From: Allopusillimonas ginsengisoli
GTDB lineage: Bacteria > Pseudomonadota > Gammaproteobacteria > Burkholderiales > Burkholderiaceae_B
Direction: 5' to 3'
Assembly: GCA_005239165.1 (NCBI GenBank)
Contig: RAPG01000002.1
Span: 1 to 64,000, forward strand
DNA length: 64,000 nucleotides
Both the position numbers and the translations under genes were made by a program. Below are positions 36,954-44,458 of the stretch, in pieces (the first letter of the stretch is position 1; each line of letters starts with the position of its first letter). Below the pieces are notes generated by a model, which did not search any database, was not told the origin of the DNA, and saw nothing but the letters and a program-made list of their open reading frames with translations.

Positions 36954-39900
36954 TTACCGGCCTATCACCATCTGGCTGACAGACGAGTTGCCCACTGCCG
37001 TAGCACTGATGCTATTGCCGCTGATTACCGACCTTCCGGCAACTGTAGGTGCTCCCGTTACGCCAGAGATGCCCATTCCAGCGTTGCTTACCGTTGCAGT
37101 GATAGCTCCGGTATTAGTCTGGCTGGAAGCCAACTGGGCACTGGCCGAAATCGCGCCTGTCGACAATGCGTTCAGGACGTTTTCTGCACTATTGCCATAG
37201 GCTGTGCTGGACACGCGGTTGCCAAGCAGGTTGGCCGTATAGCCCGCAACGGATGGTGTAGCCGCTGACACGCCGACGGTTGGCCCGGTTGCCAGGCCTG
37301 TTACTGTGGCAGAGATGGCACCCCGGTTGAGCTGCGTACTGGAGCTGGACAAACTGCCGTTCAGTACGCCTGCTCCGCCTGTAGCGTTCAGGGCATTGCC
37401 GGCATTATTACCAAACGCCAGTGCCGATATGCGATTGGAACCCACTGTTGCCGTACCGCCCAGAGAGTCCCCAGCCGCAACACCCACAAGTCCGGTCAGC
37501 GTGGTGCTTGCGGTTACGCCGGAGAGCGTAGTTTGGCTATTGCTGATATTCGCGTCGGCTGTACTGCCTGTGCCCGAGACGATAGCCAACGTGTTGTTTG
37601 CCAGGTTGGCTATAGCCTGACTTTGTAATGCATTGCCGGTTACCGTGGCCTGACTTCCGATAGCATCAGTTGATACGATGCCGACCCCGGCGCTTTTGAC
37701 GGTGACTATTGTTGTGCCATTTGCTTCCTGGGTATTGGCGAGCGATGCGTCTCCACTGATCGACGTGCCTGCGGCCAGCGTCAACGAGTTAAACGCTTCG
37801 CTCTGGGTGCCGATAGCCTGCAGCGTATTGTCGATGACATTTGACTTGCCGCTTATCGCGCCGACGGCATCGATAGTGGCGCTTCCCGTGGTTGTGGAGG
37901 TCAGGCTAGCGGTCGATTTCTGGTTATTGTATAAGCTTGCATCTGAAGCAGCAGCCAGATCCAGGCTTGTGCCTGCCGTTAGCGCTGCGGTGTTTTGCAC
38001 CGAATTGCTGACTGCCACGGACTGCAGGGTATTGCCCAGAACATCAGCGGAGCCGCCGACTGAGCCCGATGCTACGATGCCCAGGTTAGCGGCACTCGAA
38101 GGCGTAGTACCACCCACTGTGGAAGCAATCGTACCAGTGGTGTTTTGGTCGTTGGACAGCAGACTAGTTCCAGCCCCAGTCGCCAAGGCAGTTCCAGCAG
38201 TATTGCTGTAGTCGTTGATAGCCTGATTCTGTCTGGCCGAGGCGCGTAAGGTGTTGCCGCTTACCGTGGCCGTTCCCGTGCTGTCGGCCGTCATGTTGAT
38301 ACCGACACCCGGTGTTTGAACTTCGACAGCGGTCTCTCCAAACGCTTTCTGGCTGGACTGGATGGACCCCCGACCGCTAGTCGTCGTTCCTGCGGCAAGC
38401 ACCAGGGTATTGACTGCTTCGTTACGGGTGCCTGTCGCCTGTAGCGTATTGCCGATAACATTGGCCTTGTCCTGCAATATGGCGCTGACATCGATACCCA
38501 CCTTACCTATGGTGGTGGACTTCAGAGAGGACGCGCTCGACGATTCCTGGGAATTGACCAAAGTCGACTCAGTAGCTGCTACGGCATTCAGAGACGTACC
38601 CGCTGTCAATGCAACCGTATTGGCTGCTGAGTTCGCGACCGCCTGGGACTTCAATGTATTGTCCAGAACGTCGCCTGCACCGCCGCTTGTTCCCGTTGCG
38701 CCGATACCCAGCGCAGTCGCAGTATTGCCCGCTGTGGCGATAACATCACTGTGGGATATCTGAGAGTTGTTCAAAAGAGCGGCCCCCGGCGGGGCTGTCA
38801 AGCCCATGGTCAGAGCGCCTGCTACGTTGTGAATGGAGGTGTTCGTGGCTTCGTTGGCACCTGACGACGCGCTGAGGGTGTTGCCGCTAAGCGTCAGGGC
38901 GGAGCCCGGGATCGCGGTATCGACTTCGCCGGCTGCCAGCATATTTCCCGTAGTAGTCGCGGTGGCGGTGCTGTCACTGACTTGCCGGTTGTTGATTCGA
39001 GCCGTATAGCTTCCAGAGCTGGCCGTAATTTCGGTGTGGTTGGTGGCTACATTGACCTTGGCGCTGCTGTCGATAATGTTGTCGGCAAGCAATCCGTTAG
39101 CGGAAGTGGCTCCAACCAGATTAGCCCGGATGTCGCCATCGGTCGTTGCGGTAACGGTACTATTTACATCGCTATCTTGCTCATTGTCTGTAAGAAATGC
39201 GGCTGTGTCCGCTGTTGAAGCGATGCCTGCATCGGCTTGGACCAGTGTCAGGTTGGTTGCCGTGTTGCCCACCGCCGACGAGCCGATACGGTTACCACTG
39301 AGCACTACGGCCCCCGTATGCTTGATCGGTGCCCCACTGGCGCCTGCAACACTTAAGTCGGTGTCATTGGTTGCTTTCACGGCAGTCCCTGTATTGGCCT
39401 GCGCATTGGCAATGGTGCCACTAGCCTCATCAAGATTGCCCGCTTTGAGTGACAGCGTATTGGCTGCTGTATTTCCGCTGGCTGATGCCAAAGAACTATT
39501 ATTGCTTAGCGCAATCGCACCGGCTCCGCCCGTTCCGGCAACAGTAATATTGCTGGTGGTAATCGAGGACTCAAGATTCGCGTCAGCATTGCCCTGGACA
39601 CTCGCGATCCCTACGGTACTTCCGGTCGTGGACGCGGACAACGCGCCTCCCCCAGCAGCTGCAACCGCAGTCGGACTTCCGGTCAAGCCGGTAATGCCGG
39701 TGGTTACATCCAGCGCCAGGCTGTTAACGGCGCTATTGCCGTCTGATGTTGCGTCGAATTTTTGTGCCGATATCGTGACATCGCCGTTGATGGCGTTGTC
39801 GCCGGTGCTGACCGTTACACCGCTGTCTGCGATGCTGGCAGTCGATGTGGGAGTGCCACCGTCATCGTCCTTATTACTTTGAAGGTTGGCAATAGCCAGG

Positions 39901-40754
39901 CTGCCATCAAATGCAATGCCTGCGCCCGTGTATTGGCTGCTGGCGTCATTGGCGCTATACATTGCAACCGCTTGATTCCCCGCAAGCGTGATGGCTGATC
40001 CCGCAGCAAGGTCACCTGCATCAACACTTGTTGCATCGACGTTCAGTGAGGTTCCAGCAATCGCTGCACCCGAACCTGTCATGCCGCCTGCGTTGGTGGC
40101 CTCTTGATAATTGGTAATCATGCCGTTTGCAGTGACGTTGATTTTCGGCGCAGTTGTTGCCATGGAGTCAGCACTGGCGCTGCCTGGTGCAGCCGCTGTA
40201 AAGCCTTGCAGATTGGCCTGCGTGATCGAAGCGCTTGTTTGATTAACCGACGTGGCGGCGCTTGCGATATTTTTACTTAGGGTTGCCTCGGTAACCGGTG
40301 CCGAAAACACCACATTGACCAGCGGCGATCCAGAAATACTGGAAGATACTGCGCCTGTTGTGCCTACGGATGCCTGGGCAGAGTTAATGGAAAAATCGGC
40401 CGATGTATCAAACGTATCGCTAGTGGCTGTACTGGTAGCCGTGTTACCGGTGGCTGTTGCAGATAGTGTGTTCCCCGGCACGACAATCGTCGAGCTGCCT
40501 GAGTTTTCGTCTGAAAACGCCGAACCCTCAACCGTGCCCGTTGTGGCGCCCCCCTTAAACTGCGACGTGTCGATTGATTTCGATGCGGTTGCCGTAATGC
40601 TAAGGCCGGCCGCGTCTGTGGGTCCGGTGACGATAAGCGTCGTGTTTGCGCCAACGGCAACATTGACCAAGCCCATGATCAGGGCCAGTCCGGATGCGCT
40701 GGCGGTGGCGCGCGCCACACGCGCACGTTTTGACAATGTAGACTGTTTCTTCAT
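36954..40754 (-). CDS. giant secreted beta-repeat protein, paralogue 3 (HfaD/CsgA-like)
   Basis: A 1266-residue protein. Start at 40754 follows GGAGATTAAC. The signal peptide is MKKQSTLSKRARVARATA through LIMGLVNVAVGA, then long Asn/Thr/Ala/Ser/Gly repeats as in the other two. Examples are VLGNTLQSVAVSNSVQNTAA, SATIDAVGAISGKSNVI and VTGNALQSQAIANLANNTL. Cys is absent. It is the first giant gene after the csgG-like gene, 255 nt downstream, and the intervening DNA has a strong hairpin (40859-40891) but no TGAGCA promoter. It is probably co-transcribed with csgG as the primary secreted subunit, with paralogues 1 and 2 as duplicates. Confidence 0.75.
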   Translation of the reverse strand: MKKQSTLSKRARVARATASASGLALIMGLVNVAVGANTTLIVTGPTDAAGLSITATASKSIDTSQFKGGATTGTVEGSAFSDENSGSSTIVVPGNTLSATATGNTATSTATSDTFDTSADFSINSAQASVGTTGAVSSSISGSPLVNVVFSAPVTEATLSKNIASAATSVNQTSASITQANLQGFTAAAPGSASADSMATTAPKINVTANGMITNYQEATNAGGMTGSGAAIAGTSLNVDATSVDAGDLAAGSAITLAGNQAVAMYSANDASSQYTGAGIAFDGSLAIANLQSNKDDDGGTPTSTASIADSGVTVSTGDNAINGDVTISAQKFDATSDGNSAVNSLALDVTTGITGLTGSPTAVAAAGGGALSASTTGSTVGIASVQGNADANLESSITTSNITVAGTGGAGAIALSNNSSLASASGNTAANTLSLKAGNLDEASGTIANAQANTGTAVKATNDTDLSVAGASGAPIKHTGAVVLSGNRIGSSAVGNTATNLTLVQADAGIASTADTAAFLTDNEQDSDVNSTVTATTDGDIRANLVGATSANGLLADNIIDSSAKVNVATNHTEITASSGSYTARINNRQVSDSTATATTTGNMLAAGEVDTAIPGSALTLSGNTLSASSGANEATNTSIHNVAGALTMGLTAPPGAALLNNSQISHSDVIATAGNTATALGIGATGTSGGAGDVLDNTLKSQAVANSAANTVALTAGTSLNAVAATESTLVNSQESSSASSLKSTTIGKVGIDVSAILQDKANVIGNTLQATGTRNEAVNTLVLAAGTTTSGRGSIQSSQKAFGETAVEVQTPGVGINMTADSTGTATVSGNTLRASARQNQAINDYSNTAGTALATGAGTSLLSNDQNTTGTIASTVGGTTPSSAANLGIVASGSVGGSADVLGNTLQSVAVSNSVQNTAALTAGTSLDLAAASDASLYNNQKSTASLTSTTTGSATIDAVGAISGKSNVIDNTLQAIGTQSEAFNSLTLAAGTSISGDASLANTQEANGTTIVTVKSAGVGIVSTDAIGSQATVTGNALQSQAIANLANNTLAIVSGTGSTADANISNSQTTLSGVTASTTLTGLVGVAAGDSLGGTATVGSNRISALAFGNNAGNALNATGGAGVLNGSLSSSSTQLNRGAISATVTGLATGPTVGVSAATPSVAGYTANLLGNRVSSTAYGNSAENVLNALSTGAISASAQLASSQTNTGAITATVSNAGMGISGVTGAPTVAGRSVISGNSISATAVGNSSVSQMVIGR

Positions 40755-40858
40755 GTTAATCTCCATGAGGTTCTTCGTTTTTGGCTGCGGCAGTCCCGTC
40801 AAGTCATGCCAAAGCCACTCAGTTAACTGCTGTAGGCGTATAGAACCTTTCGACGGCG

Positions 40859-40891
40859 CCCTTGCGATGCAGCCAGGCTGTATCGCAAGGG
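40859..40891 (-). terminator. strong hairpin between csgG-like gene and giant paralogue 3
   Basis: CCCTTGCGAT pairs with ATCGCAAGGG and the stem extends inward through CAGCC/GGCTG. No T run follows on the minus strand, so it may be an RNA-stabilising or attenuating structure rather than a terminator. Confidence 0.5.
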
Positions 40892-41009
40892 TCGGCGGTC
40901 GGTAGATGTTTTGCCGTAGTCTTTATCACTTTGTTGCGTACTAACATTCGCCCGCATTAAATCGGCGCATACATAGACCCCTCCTCATAGTTTGATAAGC
41001 GCCGGACCT

Positions 41010-42437
41010 TTACGGCGTAATGCTGACCACTGCGAAAATCTGGTATCCCGCGCCGTCACGCCGTATGGATGTGTCGGTTGCGGCGGGCTCCCATGTGGTC
41101 CGTACGCGCGACGGGTGTACACCGCGCACCGCCAGCGCATCGCGCAGGTTACGGACGCGCTGGCCAGTTAGCTCCTGACGCTTGATCGGAGACCAGCTTT
41201 CAGTGTCGCGGGCAATAATCTGCACCTCGACCGTTTTATGTGCAGCGGCATCGGCCACGATACGTTCAATGACCGAACCCGATTGCTGGCTGATGCCCGG
41301 ATCACCGAACTCATAGGCGATTTGGTAGTTAGTACCACCCCGGACTGGGCCCGCATTAGTTGCTTTTCCCATAGGAGCGGGTGCAGAAACAGGAGGCACG
41401 ATTGCCGTGGTTTGAGGTGTGGCGGGCGGAGCTGCCGGCTTGGTTTCAACCACTGGTTTGCCCGCTGTCAGCGCTCTGTCCAGGCAACCCTGCGGGTCGA
41501 CCTGGGTAACAGCTCCGATCAAGTCCAGCACGCCTTGCTCCAGGGCAATACGCACACCCAGCTGCAGTGGCTCCATATTCTTCGCGCCCAAATTAATATC
41601 GAACAGATTGCTGCCGAAAAAACGGAAAGTATCGAAGCCGACTTCAAAGCCGACGATTTGTTTTTGCAGGCTGACCGTATCGACCACGGTTAAGGTTTGC
41701 GTGTCGATAATGCGCAAATCGACGCCGATGCTCATCGTAAATGTGCGTGCCTTGGGGCCAATGCCACCAATAAGCACCTGCCCGCCACCCGACTGAATGT
41801 TGTAGTTCAGCTCGGTGATTCCACCCACGATGTAATAGTTGGAGCGCAAGATGGTGCCACCAAAGTACGGTACCCAGGGAACAGATTCCTGCCCCTGCGC
41901 GGTCTTTAATGCATGGGTGCCGCCATCGCCCAGTTGACGCCTGTCTATATAAGCCAGTTCCAGTTCTGCGATACGGGTATCGAAGCGTTCTTGCAAGCGG
42001 ATGGCACCACCCATTTTGCCCAGGGCCGAATACACCATCAGGGCTCCGCCCTGCGTAATGGCACTGCCGTCATTCTGGCTGTATTTGCCCGTATAGTCCT
42101 TGACGTCACCCACGGCGATAGCAAGGCGCGGCTTTCTTTTGGTGACGATTTCGTTGGCCAGACAGGTGAATGCGCCATCGATAGGTGTGCGGTTGTTGCG
42201 AACCGCAGACCCCATCAAAACAGGTGCCTCATCTGGGGCCATTTTCTCCATGGTCATCATGGGCGCGCATCCCGTCAAAGCAAGCGTTCCGATCAGACCG
42301 CAGACAGTCAACCAGCGCCGAACGTCGCCAAAAAGACCAAGACTGAGGGAAGGTACTTTGAAGGCGACGACAGTATTCATTTTGCTCATGCTTGTAATGG
42401 ATGTAACTGACGCTGGCGAGTTGGAGTGCGTTTTCAT
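41010..42437 (-). CDS. CsgG/HfaB-family outer-membrane secretion lipoprotein with OmpA-like C-terminal domain
   Basis: A 475-residue protein. N-terminal residues 1-60 end in a lipobox (GTLALTGC), so the mature protein is probably a lipoprotein. Residues about 75-325 match CsgG: LANEIVTKRKPRLAIAVGDVKDYTG, ITQGGALMVYSALGKMGG, RFDTRIAELELAYIDRRQL and NYYIVGGITELNYNIQSGG. CsgG forms a nonameric pore that exports unfolded curli subunits; HfaB does this for holdfast-attachment proteins. After a Pro/Ala linker (about 335-365) residues 380-470 resemble an OmpA-like domain (IERIVADAAAHKTVEVQII, then RVRNLRDALAVRGVHPSRV), not part of E. coli CsgG. It lies 6 nt from the upstream gene. Confidence 0.88.
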   Translation of the reverse strand: MKTHSNSPASVTSITSMSKMNTVVAFKVPSLSLGLFGDVRRWLTVCGLIGTLALTGCAPMMTMEKMAPDEAPVLMGSAVRNNRTPIDGAFTCLANEIVTKRKPRLAIAVGDVKDYTGKYSQNDGSAITQGGALMVYSALGKMGGAIRLQERFDTRIAELELAYIDRRQLGDGGTHALKTAQGQESVPWVPYFGGTILRSNYYIVGGITELNYNIQSGGGQVLIGGIGPKARTFTMSIGVDLRIIDTQTLTVVDTVSLQKQIVGFEVGFDTFRFFGSNLFDINLGAKNMEPLQLGVRIALEQGVLDLIGAVTQVDPQGCLDRALTAGKPVVETKPAAPPATPQTTAIVPPVSAPAPMGKATNAGPVRGGTNYQIAYEFGDPGISQQSGSVIERIVADAAAHKTVEVQIIARDTESWSPIKRQELTGQRVRNLRDALAVRGVHPSRVRTTWEPAATDTSIRRDGAGYQIFAVVSITP

Positions 42438-42443
42438 GTCAGC

Positions 42444-43121
42444 CTAGTTCAGCGCGACGCCGCCGGAACCAAAAGCGCATCCCGTGCTTCCCGAGAGTGA
42501 TGCCGTCTGTGATCCCGTATTGGATTGACTGACATTCAAAGCTTGCGAGCTTGTCCCACTGCCCGCCGATATTTGTCCAGAACTGGCATCACTGGGCGAA
42601 CCTCGTACGCCAGCCGATACTGCGCCTGTATTGGATTGATCAGTACTGGCTCCGGCTGAACCCGCACCGAAGCTATCTAATGTGCCGGTGCTGCTGGTAT
42701 TGCCGGTGGAGGTCAGATAATTGCCGCTGGTGTTGGTAGTAACTGGCGACGACACCGTTGAGCCTTGCGAGCTTTCGGCCATCGAACCGGTGGCATTGGC
42801 CGTGACGCCGCAGTTGTATTGCCGCTGGATATTAGTGGTGTTGGTAATGTAATTCGTCGTCCGGAATGAATCGTAGTAGCCACCCTTTTTTCTTTCCATG
42901 ATGTCCAGCACACCCGCTTTATTAGCTTTGTCGGCGGACGACTCGAACTGCCAGGGCAAACCTTCGATAGCCCATACTTGCGCATGGATGACAGGCGGCG
43001 TTGCCGCACACAGCAGTCCCACACAACTTAAGAGCAAAGATGGAAGCCACACACGACGCTTATTCACTGAGGCCTGCCCTTTTGTTGTGACGATTGAAAG
43101 TCTAAGTAATTTGTTTTTCAT
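42444..43121 (-). CDS. CsgG-associated small secreted protein (HfaA-like role inferred)
   Basis: A 225-residue exported protein. The signal peptide has a long n-region and cleaves near VIHAQ. The mature N-terminus contains GVLDIMERKKGGYYDSF and the Cys-containing NIQRQYNCGVTANATGS. Residues from about 110 are Ser/Thr/Gly/Asn-rich with SQSNTGSQTASLSGSTG, and a second Cys sits near the end, so the two could form a disulfide. It sits directly before the csgG-like gene (6-nt gap), so it is likely a substrate or nucleator/anchor for the fibre. I do not recognise a named family with certainty. Confidence 0.7.
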   Translation of the reverse strand: MKNKLLRLSIVTTKGQASVNKRRVWLPSLLLSCVGLLCAATPPVIHAQVWAIEGLPWQFESSADKANKAGVLDIMERKKGGYYDSFRTTNYITNTTNIQRQYNCGVTANATGSMAESSQGSTVSSPVTTNTSGNYLTSTGNTSSTGTLDSFGAGSAGASTDQSNTGAVSAGVRGSPSDASSGQISAGSGTSSQALNVSQSNTGSQTASLSGSTGCAFGSGGVALN

Positions 43122-43123
43122 GA

Positions 43124-43363
43124 TTAACGCAACTCACAAGCCAGATTTCGGGTTGGCGAATAAGGTTGCATTTGTCGTTTAAATGGGAAGAAGCCATAAA
43201 CGGCCAGCAAATCATATAAATTCGTTATGCCACCATTTATCAACTGTTCTGGGGTAAGCTGACACCCGGGTGCGTATTCAACAGAAAAAATAGCTGTGGC
43301 GTTTATTTCTGCCCTGAAACGCATACTCCGCTGACAGGTCGGACGATAATAAATAAGGCTCAT
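43124..43363 (-). CDS. possible small first gene of the csgG operon, unknown function
   Basis: A 79-codon frame from the ATG at 43363. It contains FRAEINATAIFSVEYAPGCQ and LTPEQLINGGITNLYDLLAV and ends 2 nt before the start codon of the secreted protein at 43121, as in coupled operons. The inferred transcription start near 43400 would give it a 37-nt leader. AGGA lies 12 nt upstream, a weak ribosome site. There is no signal peptide and no family is recognised. It could instead be a leader region. Confidence 0.35.
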   Translation of the reverse strand: MSLIYYRPTCQRSMRFRAEINATAIFSVEYAPGCQLTPEQLINGGITNLYDLLAVYGFFPFKRQMQPYSPTRNLACELR

Positions 43364-43406
43364 GTTGATATTGCATCCTGGTGCGTTTTGACAACATTGG
43401 TTGCAA

Positions 43407-43440
43407 AGTATATTGATTAAAGTTAAGTTTAGGCTGAGCA
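43407..43440 (-). promoter_or_regulatory. promoter of the csgG operon
   Basis: On the minus strand TATACT (43407-43412) lies 22 nt from the first TGCTCA unit (43435-43440). Sequence and spacing match the promoter of giant paralogue 2 at 36737. No -35 hexamer is visible where expected, fitting a winged-helix activator bound to the repeats. Confidence 0.72.
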
Positions 43441-43510
43441 AGTCTGAGCAGATCTGAGTTAATCTGAGCAGATGTCGACAGTTATGAGCAGATATAAGCA
43501 GACATGAACA
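43435..43510. repeat. TGAGCA decamer array over the regulator start codon
   Basis: TGAGCA or close variants start at 43435, 43445, 43455, 43465, 43475 (TCGACA), 43485, 43495 (TAAGCA) and 43505 (TGAACA), with exact 10-bp spacing. The last copy overlaps the start codon of the PAS-winged-helix gene at 43504. OmpR/PhoB-type proteins bind direct repeats of about this period. Confidence 0.85.
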
Positions 43511-44235
43511 GCCCTGAAATAATAGATATTCAAGTTGATGATGTGGCAATAAGCAGCAAACCCCATTTAATGGATTTATTGCTAGACGCCATATGTGTAG
43601 TTAATGAAGAGGGTGTTTTTCTGTCGATAGACGGCGCGTGCGAGCAAATTTTTGGCTATATGGAGCACGAACTGGTTGGTCGTCAGATGCTCGAGCTGGT
43701 CTACGAGCCAGAGCGGCAACGAACCATACAAGCCGTCGGCCGGCTCATGGGAGGGCATCTGCAATATGATTTTCAGAATCGTTATGTACGCAAGGACGGC
43801 AGTCTGGTTCACATAATGTGGTCCGCCAGGTGGTACGCCGACCGGGGAATAAGGGTTGCGGTCGCCCGTGAAATCACCAAAGACCGGGACGAAGAAAACA
43901 CGATTACAACAACCCTGCCACCGTCAACGTCAAAGTGCTGGTTGCTCTCGGGAGCCCCTCCCAGCCTGACACCGCCGGGGCATCAGCCGATCGCCTTGTC
44001 CACCCAAGACTATTTAGTGCTGCAGGTGTTGGCGTCAGGTGAAGGGGTGGTCAGCCGCAAGAGAATTATTGCGGCGCTCGGCCAAGACTATTTTGATTAC
44101 GATCAGCGCCGGATGGATTCGCAGATGCGCCGCTTGCGGCGTAAGGTCGAGCAAAGTTGCGGGCTACAGCTGCCCGTTACAACTCTGCGAGGCGTAGGCT
44201 ACCGGTTTTACGATCCCGTCGAGGTGCTTTTGTAA
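43504..44235 (+). CDS. PAS-winged-helix one-component transcriptional regulator
   Basis: A 243-residue protein. A PAS domain occupies about residues 22-130 (LMDLLLDAICVVNEEGVFLS, then ACEQIFGYMEHELVG and VRKDGSLVHIMWSARW), followed by a Pro-rich linker. A C-terminal OmpR-type winged helix (about 160-238) contains STQDYLVLQVLASGEGVVSRKRII, DSQMRRLRRKVEQ and LRGVGYRFYDP. There is no receiver or kinase domain, so it probably senses a ligand or redox cue directly. It is divergent from the csgG operon, and the TGAGCA array lies between and over its start, implying it controls that operon, paralogue 2 and itself. Confidence 0.85.
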   Translation: MNSPEIIDIQVDDVAISSKPHLMDLLLDAICVVNEEGVFLSIDGACEQIFGYMEHELVGRQMLELVYEPERQRTIQAVGRLMGGHLQYDFQNRYVRKDGSLVHIMWSARWYADRGIRVAVAREITKDRDEENTITTTLPPSTSKCWLLSGAPPSLTPPGHQPIALSTQDYLVLQVLASGEGVVSRKRIIAALGQDYFDYDQRRMDSQMRRLRRKVEQSCGLQLPVTTLRGVGYRFYDPVEVLL

Positions 44236-44244
44236 TCAAGGGTT

Positions 44245-44270
44245 AGGCCTCGTTGACAGGCCTTTCATTT
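44245..44270 (+). terminator. short terminator-like hairpin after the PAS regulator
   Basis: AGGCCT pairs with a second AGGCCT around a 7-nt loop, followed by TTCATTT. It lies 10 nt after the regulator stop codon; a 6-bp stem is modest. Confidence 0.5.
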
Positions 44271-44458
44271 CGAGTCAATCTTGATACATTCAATACCGTT
44301 ATCGATAGGGGTAAGGCCTGCCATGTAACGACGTCCCCAGCAAAAGAAGCAATAAAGGGACGTTGTTAGCAGCATTATGCCGATTCGATTGCCCTGTGCT
44401 GCGCCCCCTGCAAACGGTATGCACGATCAAAATAAATCCAACATCGGCTGGGGACACC

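Noticed and set aside
28959..40905. Many long plus-strand frames opposite the three giant genes
   Set aside because: They are the complement of highly repetitive Ala/Thr/Val codons in the minus-strand genes; they repeat at the same relative positions in all three paralogues and lack start signals.
43435..43510. CRISPR or minisatellite explanation for the 10-bp array
   Set aside because: Unit too short for CRISPR; helical-phase spacing and matching promoter context at 36737 favour regulator binding sites.
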